A stretch of DNA of 64,000 nucleotides. It comes from a virus. Location: the IMG/VR virus record IMGVR_UViG_3300030333_005233, positions 1 through 64,000 of that record; one strand, written 5' to 3'. A program made the position numbers and the translations under genes. Positions within the stretch are counted from its first letter, which is position 1. Each line of letters opens with the position of its first letter. A model generated the notes under the pieces. It ran no database searches. It saw only the letters and a program-made list of their open reading frames with translations, and was not told the origin of the DNA. Of the stretch, positions 34,328 through 42,096 are shown one piece after another.

Positions 34328-35467
34328 TCACCCCGATGGTATGAAGTAAAGTGTATTTGAATTTTTATTTAGTGAATTGTATGCAGCTTGATCTACCATT
34401 AGCATTGTAGTTATACCGCTGATATTGCCGCTTGCTGTTGAATTGTAACTAACACTACCACTAACAGAGTGTACTGATATTCCTGACACTATAGTGGTAT
34501 TAGCTGCATTAGTTCCGACACTTGTGTTAAGTGCGCCTGAAGCTGTTTCTAATAAACCTACGCTTGTATTTAAAGCACCAGATGCAGTAGTTAGGAGTGC
34601 ATCTTGACCAGAAGAGAAAACTGCTATTCCAGATACAAGGTTGAATTGTGCAGTTGATACATCTCCACCACCACCGCCACCGCTGTTTCCAGAGGCAAAT
34701 ATGGCGATGCCTGAAACTATATCAAACTCTCCTTGTGTAACATCATTAGCCACATCAGTTCCAGAAGCGTATACTGCTATTCCTGAAACGATATCGAATT
34801 CAGATTGGCTAACATCTCCTCCACCTCCACCAGCTTGTCCAGAACCATAAACCGCTATTCCTGAAACTATTCCTAAGTCAGTGTTTAATGCTCCAGAAGC
34901 TGTTTCTAGTAAACCAACGCTAGTATTTAATGTTCCAGAAGATGTGTTAAGCAATCCAGCTTGACCAGATGAATAGACAGATATTCCAGAAACTATGTCG
35001 AATTCAGATTGGGTAACATCTCCACCGCCACCTCCAGTGTCTCCAGATGCAAATACGGCGATACCAGATACTATGTCGAATTCAGATTGGCTAACATCTC
35101 CACCGCCACCGCCATTTCCAGAGGCAAATATGGCGATACCAGAGACTATATCTAAAACGCCAGAAACGCCATCTAATTCAGACTGTGAAACCTCATGAGT
35201 ATGTCCAGCTTCTCCAGATGCAAATACAGCAATTCCAGATACAATCTCTAAAACTCCAGAGACAGTATTAATGTCTGAAGATAGTGCAACGCCTCCAGAT
35301 ATTGGTAGACCTGACACAGAAGACCAAGGATCAATACCATTTCCTATTTTTAGGATAAATGTATCTGTTGCAAATGCCGGTTCTCCACTCATTAACACTG
35401 GATTATGAGTGTCAAATTCGGCTTGCGTTCCTCTTCTGAGTTGAAGTCTCTGATATATAGATCCCAT
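34328..35467 (-). CDS. Repeat-containing tail fibre protein
   Basis: 379 residues from ATG 35467 (TAATG junction, GAGGT upstream). Residues 5-55 form the same attachment domain as its neighbour (RLQLRRGTQAEFDTHNPVL, then GEPAFATDTFILKIGNG). The body is built of about eight to nine copies of a unit around FDIVSGIAVFASG separated by poly-Gly hinges and DVSQSE or DVTQSE, with some linkers made of LNTSVGLLETASGA. This gives a long, flexible beta-structured shaft. The C-terminus matches that of 33556-34323. Copy number is likely to vary between relatives. Confidence 0.8.
   Translation of the reverse strand: MGSIYQRLQLRRGTQAEFDTHNPVLMSGEPAFATDTFILKIGNGIDPWSSVSGLPISGGVALSSDINTVSGVLEIVSGIAVFASGEAGHTHEVSQSELDGVSGVLDIVSGIAIFASGNGGGGGDVSQSEFDIVSGIAVFASGDTGGGGGDVTQSEFDIVSGISVYSSGQAGLLNTSSGTLNTSVGLLETASGALNTDLGIVSGIAVYGSGQAGGGGGDVSQSEFDIVSGIAVYASGTDVANDVTQGEFDIVSGIAIFASGNSGGGGGGDVSTAQFNLVSGIAVFSSGQDALLTTASGALNTSVGLLETASGALNTSVGTNAANTTIVSGISVHSVSGSVSYNSTASGNISGITTMLMVDQAAYNSLNKNSNTLYFIPSG
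34480..35270 (-). repeat. Tandem coding repeat in the fibre gene
   Basis: The DNA encodes about eight to nine near-identical protein units of roughly 25-45 residues centred on IVSGIAV(F/Y)ASG, some followed by runs of five to six Gly codons and (D)VSQSEFD. Similar stretches recur at the nucleotide level (for example near 34680, 34825, 35030 and 35105), so unequal recombination could change the shaft length. One further copy lies in the neighbouring gene near 34110. Confidence 0.75.
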
Positions 35468-36408
35468 TAGAATACCTCGTCTATTGTCCAATTAACTTTT
35501 CTAGGAGGGAAACCATCTACATCACTGAATGCCCAAGCTCCATTTTGGTTCAACATTCCAGATGCATCACGCTCACGAATCCAAAAAGAGCCGTCTGGCT
35601 GATCATGCCTCTTTGGACCGCCGTTCCAAACGCCCCAAGAATTTTGTACTAAAAACAAAGTTTCTTTAAAAACTTCGTGACTATCGTCCACGCCAATCCA
35701 TGCCATCGCATGATTCCAAGAACCACTTTTTTTTGCTATACCATTTTTATCCCTACGTGGTGAAAATCCATAAGTACTGCATACGCTTAAAGCATATCCA
35801 TTTGATATAGCATCTCTTGCTTCTTGGACGGATTTTACAAGACTGATTGTTTGAACTTGATGTTTTTGAGCTTCATTTATAACTTCTGATGGAACACCAC
35901 GGGACTTACCCCAGTTAATTCCAATGCTACTATTATATTTTGATAAATCTACAAAACCATAATTTTTTCTTACTAAGATGCCACCATTTTGATGTACGAA
36001 TCTTGCAGCACCAGAGCATGACATTCCTTGACCGCCATGTCCTCTAGAACCGTATATTGCTTCAGTTGCTCCTCTGGCTACAAATTCTTCTGTTTCTCCA
36101 AATAGAATTTCATGCGCTCTTGTAGCATCTACTGCTGATCGTGTTGAGTGTGAAACACAATCTCCTGTAGTTTGCCTTTCATGCGCTCCAAAGGTAGGGT
36201 CAAATCTCATGACGCCTTTATGCAATAAAATAAGTTTACCATCACCAGTATGGTATAAATCAGGAGCAGCCACACCAAATAATGGATGTGGCAATTCTCC
36301 TAATAGTTTATCTGTATCTTCTGGGTCACACCATGAACCTACAAACCCATCCTTGTAGGCTTTTAGTATTTCTTTTGAAGATTTAAAATCTGAGTTATTC
36401 TGGGACAT
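35467..36408 (-). CDS. Papain-like (C1-fold) cysteine peptidase
   Basis: 313 residues. The papain-family catalytic elements are present in order: oxyanion Gln and nucleophile in HERQTTGDCVSHST (Q79, C84), His in GSWNHAMAWIGVD (H233), and Asn with following Trp in LFLVQNSWGVWNGG (N256, W258). There is no signal peptide. The first 65 residues precede the peptidase domain. Coming between the fibre and holin-like genes, it may process virion proteins or act in lysis as a peptidoglycan peptide hydrolase; which one is undetermined. Confidence 0.8.
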   Translation of the reverse strand: MSQNNSDFKSSKEILKAYKDGFVGSWCDPEDTDKLLGELPHPLFGVAAPDLYHTGDGKLILLHKGVMRFDPTFGAHERQTTGDCVSHSTRSAVDATRAHEILFGETEEFVARGATEAIYGSRGHGGQGMSCSGAARFVHQNGGILVRKNYGFVDLSKYNSSIGINWGKSRGVPSEVINEAQKHQVQTISLVKSVQEARDAISNGYALSVCSTYGFSPRRDKNGIAKKSGSWNHAMAWIGVDDSHEVFKETLFLVQNSWGVWNGGPKRHDQPDGSFWIRERDASGMLNQNGAWAFSDVDGFPPRKVNWTIDEVF

Positions 36409-36613
36409 TATTTTTGGCCCACTTTACAACAGTGTTAATTACCACTGCCACAATTGGCACGATCATAACTCCAATATTACCTAAATCTAAATCTGCCATA
36501 TTTTCGCCAACATATGTCAGACCAGCAGCCAATGCCACAAGTGCTGCATTTTTGGCAATGTTTGCAGCGTCTGTAAGATTTAATGTAAATGCGGGTGATT
36601 TATTGTCAGCCAT
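36395..36613 (-). CDS. Small two-helix membrane protein, possible holin
   Basis: 72 residues with two hydrophobic stretches, about 20-36 (NAALVALAAGLTYVGE) and 46-64 (NIGVMIVPIVAVVINTVV), separated by an acidic turn, and a short charged C-terminus (KWAKNN). This is a common class II holin layout. GAGGT lies six bases upstream of the ATG. It overlaps the papain-like peptidase gene by 14 bases, and the pair may be a lysis cassette, but a similar small membrane protein could have another role. Confidence 0.55.
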   Translation of the reverse strand: MADNKSPAFTLNLTDAANIAKNAALVALAAGLTYVGENMADLDLGNIGVMIVPIVAVVINTVVKWAKNNVPE

Positions 36614-36624
36614 GTTATACCTCT

Positions 36625-37221
36625 TTAATTGTTTGTGATACTTACCAAAAAGCCGCCATGCTCAGAATCTGAAATCCTATATGGATACCCTAATAAACGA
36701 ATTGGGGTATTGTTTTGTAATTTAGTAACTTTACTGAACCTTCTATTCATTTCAATGCACGATCTAAACTCGTCCATCACTTCTTCTCTTTCATCTTCTT
36801 TTATGAGGTTAATCCAATCATAACCTTCTATGCTGTTTGTTGTGCCATTTACCATTTGGCTAAGTCCAGAATTACTCCATACTAATCTACCATCTTCATC
36901 TGTTTCAAAAAGAGCTACATTACTATAATGTAACGCAGCTTTAGTTCTTTGGGTTATTACACGTTGTCTATTTTCTATTCTATTACAGGTTTCCCTCATA
37001 TCTATTATAGCGTCTTTGATACTGTTTCCACCATTTGTTTTCAATTCTTTTTCCATCAGTAGTCTTAGATCATCTACTGATTTTATGAATACATCATGGT
37101 TTTTGATTAATTTTATTAGTGGTTTTATAAACCTCTTCCATAAGAATGCAAAAAAACCAATGACAGTACTAACTGACCCAATTGCTATTGCTACTAACTC
37201 AGTGCTATAATCTATCGTCAT
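36625..37221 (-). CDS. Membrane-anchored PAS-domain protein
   Basis: 198 residues. A single membrane helix (about residues 8-28, ELVAIAIGSVSTVIGFFAFL) is followed by a coiled-coil linker (about 40-90). Residues 92-198 read as a PAS domain: YSNVALFETDEDGRLVWSNS, DWINLIKEDEREEVMDEF and a final strand GYPYRISDSEHGGFLVSITN. There is no kinase, cyclase or other output domain. It could sense a small ligand or redox state at the membrane and act through the coiled coil, or be a structural use of the fold. AGGAG precedes the ATG. Confidence 0.65.
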   Translation of the reverse strand: MTIDYSTELVAIAIGSVSTVIGFFAFLWKRFIKPLIKLIKNHDVFIKSVDDLRLLMEKELKTNGGNSIKDAIIDMRETCNRIENRQRVITQRTKAALHYSNVALFETDEDGRLVWSNSGLSQMVNGTTNSIEGYDWINLIKEDEREEVMDEFRSCIEMNRRFSKVTKLQNNTPIRLLGYPYRISDSEHGGFLVSITNN

Positions 37222-37242
37222 GCTAACTCCTAGATGAAAAAT

Positions 37243-37268
37243 AAAGATACACCCTCAAAAGAGGGTGC
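37243..37268 (-). terminator. Rho-independent terminator after the 222-residue virion gene
   Basis: A perfect 7-bp stem, CACCCTC at 37250-37256 and GAGGGTG at 37261-37267, with an AAAA loop. Read on the minus strand it is followed by TATCTTTATTTTT. It lies between the 37287-37955 gene and the PAS gene, so lysis and fibre genes downstream need their own promoter or readthrough. Confidence 0.8.
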
Positions 37269-37286
37269 ATCCCAAAAGCCAGAAAA

Positions 37287-37955
37287 TTATGAAGATGTAT
37301 CGGTTTCATCCTCGTAAGAATCTCTTGCTTTATATTCATCAGTCGTAGCCTTGCCCAGACCGCCAAAGTGGTATGTCAACTCACCGGGGACTGCCCTTGT
37401 TGGTGATGCTGCATCATCTGCGGCTGGAACATTACCGCTAGCCATTACGAAAGTATTTGCGTCACCAGCGTTTGACCCCTTAGTTCTACCGGGAACAACG
37501 CCACTGGTTGGAACAGCAAGAACATCAAATGCTCTGTCCGCATCACTACCAATTCTTCTGTCTGCCACAGTAGCATGGATGCTATCTTGACCTATACTAT
37601 CATATTGAGCGCCGGGAATGGTAAGTAAGGTTGAAGAGTCATTATTGATTTTACCAGCACCGTCTGCGCCAGCAGCCTTAATAATGAAGTTTCTTTCTCC
37701 TCTAGCTGGACTGTAAGCAAGACCTCCAGTGCCAGCTGACTTAGCAGTTGTAACACCTTGAGGATCTGTAAACTCACCTCCAGAACCATCATTTGCTTTT
37801 ACCTTTGAACCATACTCAGAACCAGTTTTTGCATCATTGAGTCCAATGCCACTAGTCATAGGGCTTGTAGAATCAATAGCAGAAGGTCCAACTCCAAGTA
37901 CAGAACCACCGTCATTGACGGTAGAACCAGAACCTTTAGCAGTTGTTGTAGCCAT
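37287..37955 (-). CDS. Gly/Ala/Thr-rich probable virion protein, 222 aa
   Basis: The ATG at 37955 has GGAG at seven bases; an upstream in-frame ATG at 37967 contains that site and is unlikely. The sequence is very rich in Gly, Ala, Ser, Thr and Asp with hardly any aromatic residues, as in phage decoration or highly expressed capsid-associated proteins. No domain recognised. It has its own terminator downstream and a possible promoter upstream, consistent with strong independent expression. Confidence 0.55.
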   Translation of the reverse strand: MATTTAKGSGSTVNDGGSVLGVGPSAIDSTSPMTSGIGLNDAKTGSEYGSKVKANDGSGGEFTDPQGVTTAKSAGTGGLAYSPARGERNFIIKAAGADGAGKINNDSSTLLTIPGAQYDSIGQDSIHATVADRRIGSDADRAFDVLAVPTSGVVPGRTKGSNAGDANTFVMASGNVPAADDAASPTRAVPGELTYHFGGLGKATTDEYKARDSYEDETDTSS

Positions 37956-38034
37956 TATTTTCTCCATCTATTATCGTTTTTTAGAAATATTCAATAGTCC
38001 AAAAATCCTAAAGTTCTAGTCCTTTTCCTATCAA

Positions 38035-38043
38035 ATTATACAC
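38035..38043 (-). promoter_or_regulatory. Possible promoter -10 element upstream of 37955
   Basis: On the minus strand GTGTATAAT is present about 80 bases upstream of the ATG at 37955, in a 90-base gap following the sigma-factor gene. The same GTGTATAAT occurs upstream of the HNH gene. No convincing -35 hexamer is seen at 16-18 bases, so it may be recognised by a phage-specific factor or be fortuitous. Confidence 0.35.
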
Positions 38044-38045
38044 CA

Positions 38046-38525
38046 TTATCTAAATTTATGGCGAAACTTATTGGTGATTTTTTTCATTTTTTTCCGCATA
38101 GTTTCCTTACCAATCCCGTATTTTTCACTTAATTCTTTGTTAGTCATCCTTGAAGCTTTGTCTATCAGCAAGCTTTTCTCAGACTCATTCATCGCCTCAT
38201 CCAGAAGTTCCATCTTAGTTACATCTGAACTATCAGAAGCTGGAATCGAGTCATTAATTGGCCTAAAATTACGAGATTTATTAATAAATTTTACTGCTTT
38301 TAGGCACTCAATAAAAACGCCTTTATATAGATACGTTGTAAATTTACATCCCTTGTCTGGATTAAAGTTTACAAATGACTTCCATAAAGCGTTTATCTTA
38401 CAAGTGTGAAGTTCTTCAGGGTCTAGCTGATTTACGAATTTATCACAAGCCTTGTGCATAATATTACAAATATCCTTGTCATTCAATGCTTCTTCCATCT
38501 GAACGTCAATGCGTCTCTTTTTCAT
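38046..38525 (-). CDS. Small sigma-70-family factor
   Basis: 159 residues from ATG 38525 (AAGGAG six bases upstream). Residues 45-85 resemble sigma region 2 (INALWKSFVNFNPDKGCKF then TTYLYKGVFIECLKAVKF), in which the NPDKG-KF-TYL pattern is typical. The C-terminus has a region 4-like HTH (MTNKELSEKYGIGKETMRKK) with a basic tail. The length and two-domain layout resemble phage and SigF/gp55-type alternative sigma factors. It presumably redirects host RNA polymerase to a class of phage promoters. Confidence 0.75.
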   Translation of the reverse strand: MKKRRIDVQMEEALNDKDICNIMHKACDKFVNQLDPEELHTCKINALWKSFVNFNPDKGCKFTTYLYKGVFIECLKAVKFINKSRNFRPINDSIPASDSSDVTKMELLDEAMNESEKSLLIDKASRMTNKELSEKYGIGKETMRKKMKKITNKFRHKFR

Positions 38526-38545
38526 GTCAAACTCCTTAATAATCA

Positions 38546-38962
38546 TTATAATAAATTTTTTTCAATTTCTTTACGAACTTCTGCGAAATCAAACATTTTG
38601 CCAACACCAATGAAAAATCGGTATCGACTCAATACTTTGAGCAACTCAATGCCCTCTGTTTTGTCTAATATATTTTTTATTTCTTTTGTTATGTCAAAAT
38701 TGCTATGTCCAATCCAACAGTCAAAATTAGATAACATTGCCATATCTTCCATAAGCTGCTGGCTGATTGGCAAAAACGGTAACTCAGACGAAGCTTTAGG
38801 TGCAGCAGCGTACAGTTCTTCTTCGTCCTCCTCTTCTTCTTCAATCTCTGAGGAGTAAGACATCATCTGTTGAATAATAGTTTTAAGCATAGGTGAAGAC
38901 ATTTGTTTTTCTATTAAGTCTTCATACTTTTGCCATCCAATTTTATTTTCTTTTTTTCCCAT
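38546..38962 (-). CDS. Unrecognised protein with acidic run, 138 aa
   Basis: A run of consecutive Glu and Asp residues lies near residues 38-49, between an N-terminal helix and a C-terminal helical domain (NFDITKEIKNILDKT). No family recognised. It ends 20 bases upstream of the sigma-factor start. An adjacent, similarly acidic protein follows upstream on the same strand, and both might bind a partner such as RNA polymerase; this is speculation. Confidence 0.45.
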   Translation of the reverse strand: MGKKENKIGWQKYEDLIEKQMSSPMLKTIIQQMMSYSSEIEEEEEDEEELYAAAPKASSELPFLPISQQLMEDMAMLSNFDCWIGHSNFDITKEIKNILDKTEGIELLKVLSRYRFFIGVGKMFDFAEVRKEIEKNLL

Positions 38963-38971
38963 ATTATTTCT

Positions 38972-39301
38972 TTATATCATATCAGAAGGACTTATGCAAG
39001 GCTTATCTAAATCCGATTTTGATTGTTTGTCTTTTAAAAGTATCTGAGTGCCAATCTTGCTTAATAATAACAAGAAAAGATCCTCATTGCCTGACTCTAT
39101 CATGACGCCTTTAACCATCTCCAAAGTTTCAACAACACAACTTTCTCTAGAAAGCATTTTTAATATATTTGTTAATCCTTGCATTGATTGTTCATCGTAA
39201 TCGTCTATGGAGATATCTATAATAAGATCGTCTGAATTTTTCATGACTAGGTATGATACAGATGCAAGTACTTCTTCGTCTTCTCGTTCATTCTCGTCCA
39301 T
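38972..39301 (-). CDS. Unrecognised acidic protein, 109 aa
   Basis: Acidic N-terminus (MDENEREDEEVLASV) and leucine-rich helical middle (LTNILKMLSRESCVVETLEM, LFLLLLSKIGTQILL). No membrane segment is convincing. It overlaps the glycosyltransferase gene upstream by 14 bases. No function can be assigned. Confidence 0.45.
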   Translation of the reverse strand: MDENEREDEEVLASVSYLVMKNSDDLIIDISIDDYDEQSMQGLTNILKMLSRESCVVETLEMVKGVMIESGNEDLFLLLLSKIGTQILLKDKQSKSDLDKPCISPSDMI

Positions 39302-40346
39302 ATAGAATACCCCTTATTGTATTAGCTGAATTCTCCCAACTAAATTTTTTGGCAGTCTCAACTCCGTTTTGATTAGATCTGTCTTTATTCTTATAAACTG
39401 CTCTCATGCATTCAGCAAACTCATCTATTTGTTTAGTTTGCATTTTAGCCCAACTGCCAATGCGACCATGAAACCATTTGCCATCATATGCTAGTTCTTT
39501 TTCTGGAGCTTCTACTAAATATGAATTTTTACTATTGCAAAATGAAGAATGGGCAGAGCATTTGGTGGCTATAACAGGCTTATTGCATGACATCATTTCT
39601 AATAATTCTAAATTCCATCCTTCTGCCCTAGAAGGGAATATTCCACAATCTGTTTTAGCCATAATATTATACACTTCTTGGTGGGTATTTACCCTATCAA
39701 TAAAGCGAATTTTATCACCTAATTTGCTATCAAGATATAGTTTTTTCCACTGCTGGTCTTCTTCTGGCGTCATAAATGGATTGCTTGTCATCATCCATAG
39801 TTCTACATTGTCATTAGTGTCAAAAGCCTTATTAAATATCTTATATAATATATCATGACCTTTTCTGATTTCCCATTTACCACAGTTAAAAAATATAGTT
39901 TTTTCATTAGTAGATGGTTCACATGGCTTGAATAATTTAGAATCTACGCCAAGTGGCACTACATCAACAGCTGGTTTAATATTGTTTGTAGTGCAGACTT
40001 CTTTAGCCCACTCAGAACACACGAATAGTCTATCTACTGAGTTTAGATGATGCCTTTCTTGTGGTGCAAATTCGTCAAGTTCAAAAATGGGAAAACCTAT
40101 ATGTTCTCCACGCCCAACGAACTGTGACATATCGTGCTGATGCCATATGCGAAGACACGGATCTTCTCGCTCAAACAATTGTGCGTTATTGATGCAGCTG
40201 CTGACTAAATCAGCATCTTCTTGTGTTGTTACCTGTGGTTGTCCAATAGGCCACAAAGAAACTGCACGATGCTTATTCAAATGTTTAGTTATATTTAAAC
40301 CTGCAACTCCATAACCAAGAGTATTTATAGGAGAAATAATATTCAT
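39288..40346 (-). CDS. GT-B glycosyltransferase (GT4-like)
   Basis: 352 residues. N-lobe NIISPINTLGYGVAGLNITK; interlobe HLNSVDRLFVCSEWAKEVC and VDVVPLGVDSKLFKP; C-lobe NCGKWEIRKGHDIL and FPSRAEGWNLELLEMMSCNK, the donor-binding region of GT4 enzymes. It resembles the enzyme at 9828-11477 in the way the donor side is built but is much shorter. It lies away from the glycan islands, in the operon headed by the 41333-41360 promoter, with a deoxyribosyltransferase-like gene next to it. Confidence 0.8.
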   Translation of the reverse strand: MNIISPINTLGYGVAGLNITKHLNKHRAVSLWPIGQPQVTTQEDADLVSSCINNAQLFEREDPCLRIWHQHDMSQFVGRGEHIGFPIFELDEFAPQERHHLNSVDRLFVCSEWAKEVCTTNNIKPAVDVVPLGVDSKLFKPCEPSTNEKTIFFNCGKWEIRKGHDILYKIFNKAFDTNDNVELWMMTSNPFMTPEEDQQWKKLYLDSKLGDKIRFIDRVNTHQEVYNIMAKTDCGIFPSRAEGWNLELLEMMSCNKPVIATKCSAHSSFCNSKNSYLVEAPEKELAYDGKWFHGRIGSWAKMQTKQIDEFAECMRAVYKNKDRSNQNGVETAKKFSWENSANTIRGILYGRE

Positions 40347-40882
40347 TCTGGCACATCCTTAAAAAAGAACCATCTTTTTAGTTTGTTAGTCTCTTCACAC
40401 CTAGAGACTTCATATAAATATGCTAACAAATGATCCATAGAACTAAATATATGTTCATGTGGTAGCATAAAAAATAACCAATTTGGTGCTAACTTTTTAC
40501 CTTGTTCACACCATACTAGTATTGGTTTTTTCTGCCTGTTTGCTGTAGAAATTTCTTCATATGATCCACACATATGTACATTCATATCTATGTGAGCAAT
40601 GAGAAAATCTGAAACATCTACACATCTTAGGTCTGCATTTCTAATATGACCATAATCTTGTCTAATTTTGTCAAACTGACCAGTTTCTTTATAAAACTCA
40701 ATTTGCATTCTTGTGTCTGGGCCTTCTTTTGCTGACTCTATGGGTTTATCACATGGATTAATTACTTTAACTTGTAACTCTTGCAGCATTGGAGTAATGG
40801 CGTTTCTCCAGCCAATGCCACCATCAACCACCCTATCCATAGCACCAGCTAGATAAGTTCTCATGTTTTTAAGATTATTCAT
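40343..40882 (-). CDS. Nucleoside 2-deoxyribosyltransferase-like protein
   Basis: 179 residues. RTYLAGAMDRVVDGG begins like nucleoside deoxyribosyltransferases (YLAGP/YLAGA), and DLRCVDVSDFLIAHIDMNVH followed by MCGSYEEISTANRQKKPIL carries the later acidic and Gly-x-x-E motif of that family. Such enzymes move deoxyribose between bases or cleave the glycosidic bond, and phage homologues have been linked to nucleotide salvage or modified bases. AGAGGT precedes the ATG. Active-site assignment is tentative. Confidence 0.65.
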   Translation of the reverse strand: MNNLKNMRTYLAGAMDRVVDGGIGWRNAITPMLQELQVKVINPCDKPIESAKEGPDTRMQIEFYKETGQFDKIRQDYGHIRNADLRCVDVSDFLIAHIDMNVHMCGSYEEISTANRQKKPILVWCEQGKKLAPNWLFFMLPHEHIFSSMDHLLAYLYEVSRCEETNKLKRWFFFKDVPE

Positions 40883-40883
40883 G

Positions 40884-41312
40884 TTAGTTACCTCTTGTCA
40901 TCGCTAAACTCAAAAATTCTTCAACAGTTTTAGGGTTGTGATTGTTAAACGTATTATTAACAATAAACTTTCTTTCTCTGGCAGTCTTGACTCCTAGAGA
41001 CCTTAAAGCGTCATAGCAATCTTGCTGTAAGTCTGTATAGCCATTGCTGTTTCTTTTAGCTTTAGGTTTAGACGGTCTAGCAGGATTACGCTTTGATTTT
41101 TTCTTTGGCTTTTCTTCTTCTTCCTCAAGCCAGCCCATGTCATCTTGTTGTAAGTGTTTTAAAGACACATCGTTATGATCTTCTATGTGTCCAATAACAA
41201 ACTTGTCACTAAACTTATAATGATTTTTAGGATTACGCAAAAACAAATAAACAAAGAAAAACCAGATGGCTGTACATATAAATATTTGCAAACTTTCAGG
41301 TTGTGGATTCAT
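40884..41312 (-). CDS. Membrane-anchored protein with RuvA-C/UBA-like domain
   Basis: 142 residues. An N-terminal membrane helix (about 8-26, LQIFICTAIWFFFVYLFL) is followed by a Lys-rich linker (70-90) and a C-terminal domain, LQQDCYDALRSLGVKTARE then FNNHNPKTVEEFLSLAM, which resembles the three-helix RuvA C-terminal/UBA fold. In RuvA this part contacts the RuvB motor. A membrane version could tether a DNA or protein complex to the membrane. First gene after a good promoter. Confidence 0.55.
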   Translation of the reverse strand: MNPQPESLQIFICTAIWFFFVYLFLRNPKNHYKFSDKFVIGHIEDHNDVSLKHLQQDDMGWLEEEEEKPKKKSKRNPARPSKPKAKRNSNGYTDLQQDCYDALRSLGVKTARERKFIVNNTFNNHNPKTVEEFLSLAMTRGN

Positions 41313-41332
41313 AATTTTGCTCCTTTGTTATC

Positions 41333-41360
41333 ACTATAACACAAATATCGTCATGGTCAA
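41333..41360 (-). promoter_or_regulatory. Sigma-70-type promoter for the 41312 operon
   Basis: On the minus strand TTGACC (41360-41355) and TATAGT (41338-41333) are separated by 16 bases. It lies about 20 bases before the ATG at 41312 and directly downstream of a terminator, the expected place for a new transcription unit that includes the 41312, 40882 and 40346 genes and possibly those down to the sigma factor. Confidence 0.7.
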
Positions 41361-41369
41361 GGATAATCT

Positions 41370-41412
41370 TGAAAAAAAATAGCCCGACAGGCAAAAACCA
41401 TATCGGGCTATT
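41370..41412 (-). terminator. Rho-independent terminator after SSB2
   Basis: A 10-bp stem, AATAGCCCGA at 41378-41387 and TCGGGCTATT at 41403-41412, encloses a 15-base loop and is followed on the minus strand by eight T. It lies just after the second SSB gene and before the promoter for the next operon. Confidence 0.85.
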
Positions 41413-41434
41413 CAGATCAGTACACTAGTTAAGT

Positions 41435-41776
41435 TCAGCTTTCATCTTCGCCCTGTGAGGTCTTATTGGAAGCGTTTGGTCCAAGCTGAATCTCGTCTGC
41501 CATTACGCAAACTGAGTTTCTTGGATTTCCTTCCTTATCTTCATAGTCATCTATCTTGATCTTTCCTTGAACTCCCACTAGTCTACCTTTCTGTAGATGG
41601 TCTTTTAGAGCTTCTGCCATCTTACCAAAACACAACACATTAAGATATAACGTGTCATCAGTTCTGCGATCATTAACTGCCATGCGAAATTTCGCCATAG
41701 ATGTTCCCTTCTTGGTAACATTAAAATCTGCGTCTTTCGTAAGGCGTCCACATCCTAACCAAGTATTAATATTCAT
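41435..41776 (-). CDS. ssb: Single-stranded DNA-binding protein, SSB2
   Basis: 113 residues starting at ATG 41776, which has GGAGG nine bases upstream. The OB-fold is recognisable: NTWLGCGRLTKDADFNVTKK, MAKFRMAVNDRR, TLYLNVLCFGKMAEALKDHL and KGRLVGVQGKIKIDDYED. The last residues are acidic (QGEDES), the usual recruiting tip. It differs clearly from SSB1 (11478-11801), so the two are not a recent duplication. Possibly they serve different stages or partners. Confidence 0.85.
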   Translation of the reverse strand: MNINTWLGCGRLTKDADFNVTKKGTSMAKFRMAVNDRRTDDTLYLNVLCFGKMAEALKDHLQKGRLVGVQGKIKIDDYEDKEGNPRNSVCVMADEIQLGPNASNKTSQGEDES

Positions 41777-41777
41777 C

Positions 41778-42095
41778 TCAAACCTCCAATGCTGATCTAA
41801 TTTTTCCACGAAGCACTTGTGTATTTCCACGATTATACGTTCCAAGAGTTGCACTATAAATTGCTCTTGCGGTATTACGAGGAATACCAAGCAAGCTTGC
41901 TGCATATTCAGTGCCGTCCCTTGTATTATCAAAAACTCCAAAACCAGCCTTATGCGCTAACGCAGTAACGGGGTTTAGTGTGTGTCCACGATTCGGACCA
42001 CTACGGAGTGTGGCAACAACTTTTTTATCATACACATTCCAATGATAAGAGTCTGCCACGTTATACAATCTATCAATCACGCTACTAACATTCAT
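41778..42095 (-). CDS. Unrecognised protein, 105 aa
   Basis: A compact protein with PVTALAHKAGFGVFDNT, LLGIPRNTARAIYSAT and NRGNTQVLRGKIRSAL; mixed charge with several Asn and Gly. No domain recognised. One base separates its stop from the SSB2 start, so they are co-translated, and a DNA-related role would fit, without direct evidence. Confidence 0.45.
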   Translation of the reverse strand: MNVSSVIDRLYNVADSYHWNVYDKKVVATLRSGPNRGHTLNPVTALAHKAGFGVFDNTRDGTEYAASLLGIPRNTARAIYSATLGTYNRGNTQVLRGKIRSALEV

Positions 42096-42096
42096 A

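Noticed and set aside
34641-35198. Plus-strand ORFs rich in Pro
   Set aside because: Antisense of the poly-Gly and repeat codons in the fibre gene.
38454-38858. Plus-strand ORF of 134 residues with a Ser-rich end
   Set aside because: Complement of the sigma factor and of the acidic-run protein; the Ser run is the antisense of Glu codons. No ribosome site.
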